Notes: generated by a model from the sequence alone, not told the origin. Numbered from the stretch's first letter, positions 43,993 through 52,013 are shown. The stretch is 64,000 nucleotides of DNA from Oceanobacillus profundus (GCF_003515705.1 NZ_QWEH01000001.1:248001-312000), one strand, 5' to 3'. Program-made: numbers and translations.

Positions 43993-44565
43993 ATGAAAAA
44001 ATACCGTGTCATTGTTGCTTTGTCTCTGTTTGTGCTGCTTATTAGCTGCAGCCAGGGGACAAGTGATTCTGAAACAGATGTTGTACAAGAAAAAATAAAT
44101 GATGTATTAGGGATAAATCCATATATTCCGCAAACCGACTTCCCGTTTGGCTCTTTACTAATTGGCTATGAAATGGAAACGGAGGAAGGAGAAGTTAAAA
44201 CAGGTGACCCGATGCAAGCGGAGGTCATCTATTATTTTTCAAAGGATGAACCATTGGATGAAGAAATGAAGAAAGCGTGGGGAGACGATCGGAAACAATT
44301 AATTTACGGTGACCTGTATTTAGATAATACAGCCATACAGATGACAATCTCTAAAGGCAGAGTCGGAGAACTTGCAGGTGCTGAATGTATTGAGGTTGAC
44401 GGACATGAGGTTCAGTATCAGGTAGTAAATGAAGAACTGGATGTCGTTATTATGGGAATGGATTTCAATGGCTATGGTTATACGATTCAATATTTTCTGC
44501 TAGAGGACGAAACGGAGGAGGACGCAATCGCGTTTGCCAAAGAGATAATTCATAATAATAAATAA
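43993..44565 (+). CDS. Hypothetical lipoprotein
   Basis: 190-aa protein with a lipoprotein signal peptide (MKKYRVIVALSLFVLLISC, Cys19 in lipobox LISC). The mature part is acidic and has no recognised domain. ATG 43993 follows AGGAGG. It lies 41 bp after the kinase gene, probably in the same transcript. Expected to sit on the outer face of the membrane; function unknown. Confidence 0.75.
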   Translation: MKKYRVIVALSLFVLLISCSQGTSDSETDVVQEKINDVLGINPYIPQTDFPFGSLLIGYEMETEEGEVKTGDPMQAEVIYYFSKDEPLDEEMKKAWGDDRKQLIYGDLYLDNTAIQMTISKGRVGELAGAECIEVDGHEVQYQVVNEELDVVIMGMDFNGYGYTIQYFLLEDETEEDAIAFAKEIIHNNK

Positions 44566-44570
44566 CAGAG

Positions 44571-44599
44571 GGGAGCAAATGGAACATGCATTTGCTCCC
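44571..44599 (+). terminator. Hairpin after the lipoprotein gene
   Basis: GGGAGCAAATG (44571-44581) and perfect complement (44589-44599); T-tract weak. A second, perfect hairpin ACCATCCTGA / TCAGGATGGT with TTTT follows at 44629-44655 and overlaps the stop of the convergent Nudix gene. Confidence 0.75.
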
Positions 44600-44628
44600 T
44601 AATTTGCTTATAACTTTCGTAGCTGATT

Positions 44629-44655
44629 ACCATCCTGACTATCAGGATGGTTTTT
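44629..44655 (+). terminator. Strong terminator overlapping the Nudix stop codon
   Basis: Perfect 10-bp stem (44629-44638 with 44642-44651), 3-nt loop, then TTTTC on the plus strand. It ends plus-strand transcripts that pass the weaker hairpin at 44571. Confidence 0.82.
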
Positions 44656-45274
44656 CTTCAGCTTTTACTAATTGAATAAAGTGCGTGAGTATTCTTGCTG
44701 TAAGTCCCCAAATGACCTTTCCATTATATTCATAGAAAAGCTCGTCAATTTGGCGGACTCTCCAGTTATAATCTTCGCCCCCAACAATTAAATGATACGG
44801 GAAATCTGTCTCGGGTGAGACTTGCAGATTTACTTTATAGCACTTCGGTTCGCTTTCCAAAAAGAAAGCGAGCGGAACCGTGAAAACCTCGCCAACCTCG
44901 GAAGGGTTTGGGGTAATCTGTTCTAAATTTGAAATTCTCCCAACAAAAGGATAAATAATTCTGCTCAAATCATTCACAATATAATCAAGTGGAATAACGT
45001 CATCAATACATGCATCAGATATTCCGAGCTCCTCTGTAGTTTCTCGAATCGCACAGTGTCTTGGATCTGAATCTGTTTTATCGATTCTGCCACCTGGAAA
45101 GCAAATATCTCCAGGCTGACTGCGCATATGCATGGATCGTACTTCAAATAAAATATGAGTCTCACCTTCTACCTCTACAAGCGGAAGTAAAACGGCAGAT
45201 TTGCGAAGTTGATGATGACCAAGAATGCTCGGTGTTCTTCCTTTTAATTTAGCTATGACGGTTGCTGAATCCAA
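44642..45274 (-). CDS. Nudix hydrolase, CoA pyrophosphatase-like (NudL)
   Basis: 210-aa Nudix protein. The Nudix box is intact (GGRIDKTDSDPRHCAIRETTEELGI; Gx5Ex7REUxEExGU pattern with a slightly variant first Glu position). The upstream LLPLVEVEGETHILFEVRS and the QPGDICFPGG segment are typical of CoA-diphosphatases (NudL/YeaB). It would cleave CoA or acyl-CoA to phosphopantetheine species. TTG at 45274 has a near-perfect GGAGGTGAT upstream. Monocistronic and divergent from purC. Confidence 0.87.
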   Translation of the reverse strand: MDSATVIAKLKGRTPSILGHHQLRKSAVLLPLVEVEGETHILFEVRSMHMRSQPGDICFPGGRIDKTDSDPRHCAIRETTEELGISDACIDDVIPLDYIVNDLSRIIYPFVGRISNLEQITPNPSEVGEVFTVPLAFFLESEPKCYKVNLQVSPETDFPYHLIVGGEDYNWRVRQIDELFYEYNGKVIWGLTARILTHFIQLVKAEEKPS

Positions 45275-45561
45275 AATATCACCTCCATAAAGGCAAAAGC
45301 TCTATTAGCAAAGTCTACTATAGTCAATTAAAAATAACTATATCCCTATTATATGAAGAACCTTAGAGAAAAGTATAGCTATCTGTTCTAAAGATTCAGA
45401 GGTTACATTCCTAATTTTATGATAAAATAACGAATGTAAAGTCAATTTACCAGGTAGGATTGTATAAAAATTCCCTACTTGCAAAAGTGCAATTAAGGAA
45501 TTCGCTTAATGACTCCGCGAATACCAAGTTTTCTAAAAATGATCGAGTGAGGTGCCCAGCA

Positions 45562-46245
45562 GTGAAGCAGTTATACGCAGGTAAAACAAAGGATGTATTC
45601 GAGCTAGAAAATGGTAATTACTTACTAAAATTCAAAGACGATGTAACAGGTGAAGATGGCATTTTTGACCCTGGAGCAAATACAGTAGGGCTATCAATTG
45701 AAGGTGCTGGGAAGGCAGGACTAAAACTTACACAATTATTTTTTGAAAAATTAAAGGAAAAAGGCATTCCAACACATTATATTTCAGCAGATGTGGAAAA
45801 CACAACGATGACAGTTGTGCCGGCAACGGTATTCGGAGAAGGACTTGAAGTGATTTGCCGATATCGTGCGGTAGGCAGCTTTTTACGCCGTTATGGAAAA
45901 TATGCAGACGAAGCTCAAGCTCTGAATGGTTTTGTTGAAGTGACGTTAAAGGACGATGAGCGCCAGGATCCTCCAATTTCCAAGGATGGACTGGCTATGC
46001 TTGGAATTTTAACAAATGAAGAATATGAAACATTGAAAGAATTGACCCGGGAAATCTCTCAAGTCGTGAAAGACGAATTAGCGAAGAAAGCTATTGAGTT
46101 ATATGATATAAAACTGGAGTTCGGTAGAGACGCTAATAATCAAATCTTACTTATCGACGAAATTTCCGGTGGAAACATGAGAGCTTACAAAAACGGAGAA
46201 TACATTGAACCACTAGCCTTAGAAAAAATGATGCTAAACAACTAA
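45562..46245 (+). CDS. purC: SAICAR synthetase (PurC) family protein, solitary
   Basis: 227-aa phosphoribosylaminoimidazole-succinocarboxamide synthase family member: KQLYAGKTKDVFEL at the start, LLKFKDDVTGEDG, EVICRYRAVGSFLRRYG and LIDEISGGNMRAY. It lies outside any pur operon and has the GKTKDV rather than the GKAKRIY form common in Bacillus purC, so it may be a second, divergent copy. GTG 45562 has GAGG at a workable spacing; an in-frame extension to 45460 has no ribosome site and passes through a hairpin (45497-45525). It may make SAICAR from CAIR and aspartate, but a paralogous role is possible. Confidence 0.8.
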   Translation: MKQLYAGKTKDVFELENGNYLLKFKDDVTGEDGIFDPGANTVGLSIEGAGKAGLKLTQLFFEKLKEKGIPTHYISADVENTTMTVVPATVFGEGLEVICRYRAVGSFLRRYGKYADEAQALNGFVEVTLKDDERQDPPISKDGLAMLGILTNEEYETLKELTREISQVVKDELAKKAIELYDIKLEFGRDANNQILLIDEISGGNMRAYKNGEYIEPLALEKMMLNN

Positions 46246-46262
46246 TCACATGTATAGTCAAA

Positions 46263-46304
46263 AAAATCCTGCTCTTTTTTTATCTGAAAACGAGCAGGAT
46301 TTTT
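46263..46304 (+). terminator. Terminator of the purC-like gene
   Basis: AAAATCCTGCTC (46263-46274) pairs with GAGCAGGATTTT (46292-46303), flanked by A and T runs. Confidence 0.88.
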
Positions 46305-46323
46305 AGCATTACATAGAATAGAA

Positions 46324-46566
46324 CGCACCAAAAACAAAAATAAAGCACCATTCCGCGCTCGTATGACACCAAAAAGAAAAATAAAGCACCATCCCGCGCT
46401 CGTATGACACCAAAAAGAAAAATAAAGCACCATCCCGCGCTCGTATGACACCAAAAACAAAAATAAAGCACCATATAGCTCTCCTATGACACCAAAAAGA
46501 AAAATAAAGCACCATTCCGCGCTCCTATGACACCAAAACAAACACCATCCCGCGCTCATCTAGCGC
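46324..46566. repeat. 41-bp tandem repeat, about six units (locus B)
   Basis: Units start at 46363, 46404, 46445, 46486 and 46527, exactly 41 bp apart, with a partial unit before (46324-46362). The last unit is shortened. Each has a core from ATGACACCAAAA to AATAAAGCACC, with two variable positions, then a 13-bp linker mostly ATCCCGCGCTCGT. The core matches the array at 40387-40468. Decayed sequence resembling the linker (CCGCTCTCCT) continues to about 46588. The minus-strand frames through it are open because the unit lacks stops, not because it codes. It begins about 20 bp after a terminator, as at locus A. Confidence 0.85.
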
Positions 46567-46618
46567 CAAATTAACCCGCTCTCCTACAGTCCTCAACTAT
46601 CAAAATAAGTTCCTGAAC

Positions 46619-46660
46619 ATGACAAATGTCATCCCAATCCATGACGTTTATGACTTATGA
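46619..46660 (+). promoter_or_regulatory. Candidate DesR-binding region upstream of des
   Basis: Inverted repeat ATGACA-AA-TGTCAT (46619-46632) and, downstream, two direct ATGAC motifs (46641 and 46650) with ACTTATGA. A -10-like TATAAA occurs at 46686-46691 without a -35 consensus, consistent with activation by phospho-DesR binding upstream, as in B. subtilis. Confidence 0.55.
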
Positions 46661-46719
46661 AAGATCTAGATGCACATTAAAATAGTATAAAGACACATCC
46701 TTTTCTAAGGAGGAAAAAA

Positions 46720-47769
46720 ATGAGTAAACAAAAACAAGCACAATTACGAAAAAGCGTTTCTATCTTTGCTAAGTCAGATACAAGAGCGAGCATCATTCAA
46801 CTAATTAATTCAATACTTCCATTCTTCCTGTTATGGTTTCTGGCATACCAGAGCCTATCCATATCGTTTTGGTTGTCCTTGCCAATCTCGATTATTGCAG
46901 CAGGATTTGTCGTTCGAATCTTTATTATTTTCCATGACTGTACACATATGTCCTTTTTCAAAAACGGAAAAGCGAATCGGGTTGTTGGTACAATTACAGG
47001 CATCATCACCCATTTTGCTTTTGAAAAGTGGAAACGGGATCACTCCATTCACCATGCGACAAGTGGTAATCTAGATAAACGAGGAACTGGTGATGTATGG
47101 GTAATGACAGTGGCCGAGTATGCTGAAGCTTCGTTTTGGGGGAAATTAGCGTACAGGCTTTACCGTAATCCAATTATTATGTTTGGGCTAGGACCGGTAT
47201 ATCTTTTCTTAATTTCAAACCGTTTTAATCGAAAAGGTGCAAAGCGTAAAGAACGATGGAATACGTATTTGATTAACGTCTCCATTGCGATTATTTACGC
47301 ATTACTAATTTGGGCTGTTGGCTGGCAGGCATTTTTGCTTGTGCAATTACCAATTTTGTTTATTGCTGGAGCTGCAGGAATCTGGTTGTTCTATGTACAG
47401 CATCAGTTTGAGGACTCTTATTTTGAAAATGAGGACGAATGGGATTATGTAAAAGCTGCGGTTGATGGAAGCTCTTATTATAAACTTCCAAAGGTAATCG
47501 AATGGATGACGGGAAGTATTGGTTATCATCATGTGCATCATTTAAGTCCAAGAGTTCCAAACTACCACTTGGAAAAGGCCCATGAATCAACACCACCATT
47601 ACACCAAGCAACAACGATTACGTTAGCTACAAGCTTACAATCGCTTCGCTTTCGACTTTATGATCAGAGAAGCAGATCGTTTGTTTCTTTTAGAGAATTT
47701 AAGAAACTTGAGCGCGATGCAAAATTGTCACTTCGATTGGAAGCTAGAAGAACAAGCTTGCAGAAATAA
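46720..47769 (+). CDS. des: Membrane fatty acid desaturase (Des)
   Basis: 349-aa integral membrane di-iron desaturase. The three histidine boxes are complete: HDCTH (72-76), HSIHH (108-112) and the C-terminal HHVHH. Four membrane-spanning stretches surround them. It introduces a double bond into membrane phospholipid acyl chains after a temperature fall. ATG 46720 has AAGGAGG upstream. The downstream desK and desR genes are its regulators, which makes the assignment to the B. subtilis-type Des system firm. A terminator lies between des and desK. Confidence 0.93.
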   Translation: MSKQKQAQLRKSVSIFAKSDTRASIIQLINSILPFFLLWFLAYQSLSISFWLSLPISIIAAGFVVRIFIIFHDCTHMSFFKNGKANRVVGTITGIITHFAFEKWKRDHSIHHATSGNLDKRGTGDVWVMTVAEYAEASFWGKLAYRLYRNPIIMFGLGPVYLFLISNRFNRKGAKRKERWNTYLINVSIAIIYALLIWAVGWQAFLLVQLPILFIAGAAGIWLFYVQHQFEDSYFENEDEWDYVKAAVDGSSYYKLPKVIEWMTGSIGYHHVHHLSPRVPNYHLEKAHESTPPLHQATTITLATSLQSLRFRLYDQRSRSFVSFREFKKLERDAKLSLRLEARRTSLQK

Positions 47770-47781
47770 TAGAACATGTAT

Positions 47782-47815
47782 AAAACCCTTCATATATCAC
47801 ATGTGAAGGGTTTTT
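47782..47815 (+). terminator. Terminator between des and desK
   Basis: AAAACCCTTCA (47782-47792) pairs with TGAAGGGTTTT (47804-47814), then more T. It lies before the chosen desK start and would limit read-through into desKR. Confidence 0.85.
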
Positions 47816-47859
47816 GGTATACTAAGACAAAACAGGCAATGAACAAAGGAGCGGTTGAA

Positions 47860-48996
47860 ATGCAGCATTGGTATCATATTTTTCCGAAAAATACTGGTCT
47901 TAGTCTTTTTGCATGGATTGCATTTTGTCTGCTTCCGTTTTACTTTATTCTTCGTTCCTCTTCGCCAGCTGAGATCGCTATTGGTATTGTGATGATTGTA
48001 TTATTTTTTGTTACATATCGGCTGGCGTTTATAAAGCGAGGCTGGACTGTATATGTATCAGTAGGTATTGAAATAATAATTAGTGTTGGAGTCACACTAT
48101 ATTTCGGATATGTCTATTTTTCATTATTTCTTGCCTTCTTTATTGGGAATATCCAAAATAAAGCTGGTTTTATTTCGTTGTATATTGTTCACCTTGTAAC
48201 GACAATTGTAGCTGTAAGTATTGGGTTCTCCATACAGACCGAAACTTTCTTTACGCAATTGCCGTTTATTATTATTTGTGTCATTGGAGTTATTTTACTT
48301 CCTTTTAATATGTATAATCGAAATAAGCGTGAAAAATTAGAAAACCAGCTAGAGGATGCAAACCAAAAAATTGCCCAATTAATTGTACTTGAAGAACGAG
48401 AGCGCATTGGCCGAGACTTGCACGATACATTAGGGCAAAAGCTTTCGCTAATCGGTTTAAAGAGTGAACTCGCTGGAAAACTAATCGGGGTAAACCCAGA
48501 ATCAGCAAAAAGAGAGCTTACGGATATTCACCAAACGGCAAGAACAGCTTTGAAAGAAGTTCGTGAATTAGTTTCCGGGATGAAGGGGACCAAATTAAAA
48601 GATGAAATGCTTCGTGTACGTCAACTTCTTGACGCTGCCCAAATAAGCTGTGACGTAGTGGGGGATCCAGATGTAATAGATGCTCCATTACTTGTCGAAA
48701 ATGTATTAAGTATGTGTTTGAAAGAGGCTATAACAAATGTGGTAAAACATAGTGAGGCAACGAAGTGTACAATAGTTCTGAAGCAAACACCGGATAAATG
48801 GTCCATCTGTGTTATGGATAATGGGGTAGGTATCCAAGACGAGGTATATACGTTTAAGGGGAATGGGATTCTCGGAATGAGGGAGCGACTAGAATTTGTT
48901 AATGGGGGCTTAACGTTTGACTCAGAAAATGAAACAAGCCTTATCATTCAGGTCCCGCGTGTAATTCAACAGACGGAACAGGGGGAATCGTCGTGA
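47860..48996 (+). CDS. desK: Thermosensor histidine kinase DesK
   Basis: 378-aa membrane sensor kinase of the HisKA_3/HPK7 class. Five hydrophobic segments in residues about 10-160 act as the membrane-thickness sensor. The dimerisation/phosphotransfer motif ERERIGRDLHDTLGQKLS places the phosphorylated His at residue 188, the same number as in B. subtilis DesK. An HATPase domain (DNGVGIQDE, GNGILGMRERLEFVNG) follows. ATG 47860 has AAAGGAG 8 nt upstream; an in-frame extension to 47776 crosses a terminator and is rejected. Its stop overlaps the desR start. Confidence 0.93.
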   Translation: MQHWYHIFPKNTGLSLFAWIAFCLLPFYFILRSSSPAEIAIGIVMIVLFFVTYRLAFIKRGWTVYVSVGIEIIISVGVTLYFGYVYFSLFLAFFIGNIQNKAGFISLYIVHLVTTIVAVSIGFSIQTETFFTQLPFIIICVIGVILLPFNMYNRNKREKLENQLEDANQKIAQLIVLEERERIGRDLHDTLGQKLSLIGLKSELAGKLIGVNPESAKRELTDIHQTARTALKEVRELVSGMKGTKLKDEMLRVRQLLDAAQISCDVVGDPDVIDAPLLVENVLSMCLKEAITNVVKHSEATKCTIVLKQTPDKWSICVMDNGVGIQDEVYTFKGNGILGMRERLEFVNGGLTFDSENETSLIIQVPRVIQQTEQGESS

Positions 48997-49592
48997 TTCG
49001 AATCGTGATTGCTGAAGATCAACAATTGTTACTTGGAGCATTGGGTGCTCTACTTGATATGGAGGAAGATATGGAAGTGGTCGGACAGGTGAAAAACGGT
49101 GAAGAGGTATTGGAATTAGTAGAGAAACTAAATCCAGATGTTTGTATAATGGACATAGAAATGCCTGTTAAGACCGGCTTGGATGCCGCTGAATCTTTAA
49201 AAGATGATACCTGTAAGGTAATTGTTCTGACTACTTTTGCTCGTTCTGGATATTTTGCACGAGCCCGTAAAGCAAATGTTAGTGGCTATTTGCTAAAAGA
49301 CAGCCCAAGTGAGGAATTAGCAAATTCAATTCGTGCGATTATGGCCGGGCGCAAGGTTTATGCGCCGGAATTGATTGACATGGCCTATGACGAAGGAAAT
49401 CCATTGACAGAGCGTGAGGAGCAAGTAATGAAACTCATTGCAGATGGGAAGACGACAAAGGAAATTGCGAGTCAGCTTTATCTGACAAATGGTACCGTTC
49501 GTAATTATGTATCATCCATTATGGATAAACTGAATGTCAGCAATCGTATTGAAGCCATTTCCAGATTAAAAGAAAAAGGCTGGTTTAAATAA
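48993..49592 (+). CDS. desR: Response regulator DesR
   Basis: 199-aa NarL/FixJ-type response regulator. The receiver domain has the acidic pocket (AEDQ) and phosphoacceptor Asp54 (CIMDIEMP), plus the conserved Lys (LLKDS). A LuxR-type HTH covers residues about 135-195 (LTEREEQVMKLIADGKTTKEIASQLYLTNGTVRNYVSSIMDKL). GTG 48993 overlaps the desK TGA. Phospho-DesR should activate des at low temperature. Confidence 0.93.
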   Translation: MIRIVIAEDQQLLLGALGALLDMEEDMEVVGQVKNGEEVLELVEKLNPDVCIMDIEMPVKTGLDAAESLKDDTCKVIVLTTFARSGYFARARKANVSGYLLKDSPSEELANSIRAIMAGRKVYAPELIDMAYDEGNPLTEREEQVMKLIADGKTTKEIASQLYLTNGTVRNYVSSIMDKLNVSNRIEAISRLKEKGWFK

Positions 49593-49615
49593 AAATTTGA
49601 GGAGTGACAAAGATA

Positions 49616-50407
49616 ATGAAACATGCAATCTATCAAATGAAAATTATTCCAGGTGATCCAGAGGGAAATCGAAGAAAAATTAAGCAATGGGCAGAAGAGA
49701 CCGTGCGAACGGAAAAACCAGACATCATTGTCCTACCGGAAATGTGGACTACATCTTATACCTTAGATGAGCTAGAAACATTATCAGACCATGATGGGGA
49801 GCCGAGCCTTTCCTTTTTAAAAGATGTAGCAAAAGCAAATGATGTACATATCATTGGCGGTTCGATTCCGAATATGAAAAACGGAGACATCTATAATACT
49901 AGCTTTGTTGTGAATAAAGCAGGGGAACTTGTCTATCAATACGATAAAATCCATCTTGTGCCGATGCTGAATGAGCCAGCATACTTAACAGGGGGAACAG
50001 AGAAGGTTCAATTATTTGAGCTTGATGGAGTGAAAATGGGGCTGATTATCTGCTATGATCTCCGCTTCCCGGAATTAGCAAGGAGTCTTGCGCTTAAAGG
50101 AGCAGAAGTTCTCTATGTTGTAGCAGAATGGCCAAAAGCCAGAGGAGAGCATTGGAAGGCGCTTCAGATTGCTCGAGCGATTGAAAATCAGTTTTATGTT
50201 GTTTCATGTAATTGTGTAGGTACACATGATGGTGTGGAATTCTCAGGTAACTCGATGGTAGTCGATCCTTGGGGTAATACATTAAAACTCGGTAGTGAAC
50301 AGAAAGAAGAGACGATTGTAGAATCAATTGCCTTAGAAAATGTAAATAGCTTTCGTAGCGATGTACCTATTTTCACAAGTAGAGTTCCGGAAATGTACGA
50401 ACTCTAG
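49616..50407 (+). CDS. Nitrilase-superfamily amidohydrolase (omega-amidase/MtnU-like)
   Basis: 263-aa carbon-nitrogen hydrolase. The catalytic triad is visible as Glu in IVLPEMWTT, Lys in YDKIHLVP and Cys in LIICYDLRFPELAR. The sequence resembles the YafV/MtnU omega-amidase group, which hydrolyses alpha-ketoglutaramate or alpha-ketosuccinamate, products of transamination with glutamine or asparagine. ATG 49616 follows GAGGAG at about 12 nt; GTG 49604 directly abuts that site and is less likely. It lies 23 bp after desR, so it may be co-transcribed, although no functional link to desR is apparent. Confidence 0.83.
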   Translation: MKHAIYQMKIIPGDPEGNRRKIKQWAEETVRTEKPDIIVLPEMWTTSYTLDELETLSDHDGEPSLSFLKDVAKANDVHIIGGSIPNMKNGDIYNTSFVVNKAGELVYQYDKIHLVPMLNEPAYLTGGTEKVQLFELDGVKMGLIICYDLRFPELARSLALKGAEVLYVVAEWPKARGEHWKALQIARAIENQFYVVSCNCVGTHDGVEFSGNSMVVDPWGNTLKLGSEQKEETIVESIALENVNSFRSDVPIFTSRVPEMYEL

Positions 50408-50426
50408 ACATCGAGAAAACATTACA

Positions 50427-50466
50427 AAAAAGCTACGCCATTCAAGCTGAAATGTCGTAGCTTTTC
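50427..50466 (+). terminator. Terminator after the amidohydrolase gene
   Basis: AAAAGCTACG (50427-50436) pairs with CGTAGCTTTT (50456-50465). Confidence 0.85.
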
Positions 50467-50506
50467 ATAATAGGTAAGCATTTGAATCACCTTATTGCAT
50501 AAATGA

Positions 50507-50538
50507 ATGAAGTATCCTCTGTAAAAGGAATACTTCAT
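50507..50538 (-). terminator. Terminator of the stress-domain gene (minus strand)
   Basis: ATGAAGTAT (50507-50515) pairs with ATACTTCAT (50530-50538), with inner CC/GG pairing. It sits about 30 bp beyond the stop of the minus-strand gene. Confidence 0.65.
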
Positions 50539-50566
50539 CTTTTGCAACCGATAAAGATGCGGTTTA

Positions 50567-51247
50567 TTATTTCTTCACGTTTGGTGGTTCTTTCATTGCT
50601 CCTGTAATAATATCCTCTGTTACGTGAACCTGACACGTTTTTCCTTTGCTATTCACAAATTTAAAAACGCCATTATTAAAGTCTGTTCCAATTTCTTTGT
50701 AGAAGATACCTTCGTATAAATTATATTTAGACCTGGCAAAACTTAATCTGTACGTTTCATTTTCATCTTTTTGCAAGAATGCGCGCACTCCTTTTTCATA
50801 GGTAGTGTCTTCGATGCTTTTAAGCGTACGATCAATGGAAACAATATGAATATCAATAAAGGTCATTTCTCGAAGTAATGCGTTTATGATGGAACCTTTT
50901 GTGATTTCTTCCCAGCGATTTTGCGGGCTTTGCCCAATAATGATTTGTGTAATATTTTGATTGTGTGCGACCTCTGCAATAACTTTCACGAATGGACGTC
51001 TTTCATCATCGCGAATCATGAATTCTTCTACGTCTAACTCATCGCAAAGTTCCTTCCATCGTTCTACGTAACCTGATTTATCGGCATCAAATTCGTCATA
51101 TGGCAATGCATCCACAGTCAAAACATATAATGGGCAATCCATAATCTGAGCCAACTTATGGCCCCGCTTAATTAACCTTTCTCCATTAGGACCATAATAA
51201 ACACAAACTAAAATGCTTTCGTCCATCCGACCTCTTATTTTTTTCAT
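50567..51247 (-). CDS. KdpD-type universal stress domain protein
   Basis: 226 aa. Residues about 5-140 form a USP-like Rossmann domain of the kind found in KdpD sensor kinases: CVYYGPNGERLIKRGHKLAQIMDCPLYVLTV, then ITQIIIGQSPQNRWEEITKGSIINALLR and DIHIVS. There is no kinase or membrane domain. The C-terminal 75 residues are unrecognised. ATG at 51247 (MKKIRGRMD) has GAAGG upstream; a longer frame to 51277 is less well supported. It could bind nucleotides such as ATP or c-di-AMP and respond to osmotic or ionic stress, which fits its place next to mrp. This is inference. Confidence 0.75.
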   Translation of the reverse strand: MKKIRGRMDESILVCVYYGPNGERLIKRGHKLAQIMDCPLYVLTVDALPYDEFDADKSGYVERWKELCDELDVEEFMIRDDERRPFVKVIAEVAHNQNITQIIIGQSPQNRWEEITKGSIINALLREMTFIDIHIVSIDRTLKSIEDTTYEKGVRAFLQKDENETYRLSFARSKYNLYEGIFYKEIGTDFNNGVFKFVNSKGKTCQVHVTEDIITGAMKEPPNVKK

Positions 51248-51277
51248 AACGGTACCTTCACCTCTTGACCTATTCAT

Positions 51278-51859
51278 TTAACGAATAATCCCGTTCTGAC
51301 TATACCAAGATAAGTCTTAGCAGATCCTGGATTTCTAAGGGCTAGACCCGGATTACCGTTGAAATTATTTTAAGTGGAAAAACTCACTAATTATCGTGTA
51401 TTTATTTTTGAAACTGTATCATTCTAACATGGAATAATCAATTCGTGAAGCCCTAAAAATATAAAAATTGTATGAATCACTTATAGCATACGTGATTTGG
51501 ATTATTAATTCCAGAGTTAACTGGTAATTTGTTCACTCTATAAACTTTAAAAAGTGCGTAGCATATTATTTTCCTGTATAATAAACAGAGGAAATCACAG
51601 TTCCCTTTTAAATCCCGTTTATATTATTACTACAATTTTCTGTAGTATTCTACGCATTATATATTTTTTTAGTTTATTCACTCTTATCATTCCACTGAAA
51701 TTTAAGCGAGTTTGCGAAAATTCAATTCACGATTGCTTTCATCCATCTAAGGATAGGAGCTCTTATCATTGTATTTAAATATTCTGTATTAATTTAATTG
51801 AAGATGTAGAATATAACGTATGTTATTTGTAAACTCCAGTTCACTATGCCCAAAACTTT
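51278..51859 (+). other. AT-rich intergenic region upstream of mrp
   Basis: About 580 bp with no convincing gene. A 74-codon plus-strand frame at 51554 lacks a ribosome site and has unusual composition. A TATAAT at 51577-51582 may be part of a promoter but has no -35 at proper spacing. The structured element copy 2 follows. Confidence 0.5.
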
Positions 51860-51972
51860 TCACGCATTAACGTGATAAAAAAGCAAAACGTGGAGGTAGG
51901 GGATAAACACCCCGTAAATCCCTAATTCATCGGCGGAAAGGGAATCGCCAATGAATGAAATTTCACTTTTTT
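51860..51972 (+). repeat. Structured non-coding element, copy 2, just upstream of mrpA
   Basis: Blocks in the same order as the element at 42827: TCACG-CATTAA-CGTGA hairpin (51860-51875), GGGG-ATAAACA-CCCC (51899-51913), GTAAAT (51914-51919), then a stem ATTCAT-c-GGCG / CGCC-a-ATGAAT (51925-51935, 51946-51956) with loop containing AAGGGAA, and GAAATTTCAC (51957-51966), then a T-run. Stem bases differ from copy 1 but pairing is kept. It ends about 40 bp before the mrpA start. Either a mobile-element end or an RNA regulator. Confidence 0.7.
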
Positions 51973-52013
51973 AAGGAGTGGGGACCGGAACAATTTTGAA
52001 TGGAGGTTATCAT

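Noticed and set aside
44883-45274. Possibility that the Nudix gene belongs to MutT-type nucleotide sanitisers
   Set aside because: The extended QPGDICFPGG segment and overall layout fit CoA diphosphatases better.
46242-46559. Minus-strand open frames (about 105, 68 and 64 codons) through the 41-bp array
   Set aside because: They exist because the repeat unit lacks stop codons in those frames. They have no ribosome sites, and the unit length shifts the frame every repeat.
46324-46566. Regular repeats suggestive of a CRISPR array
   Set aside because: The 13-bp linkers are too short for spacers and are nearly identical to one another; there are no cas genes nearby. It is a simple 41-bp tandem repeat.
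51554-51778. 74-codon plus-strand open frame upstream of mrp
   Set aside because: No Shine-Dalgarno sequence, atypical composition for a coding region, and no recognisable domain; probably chance in AT-rich DNA.
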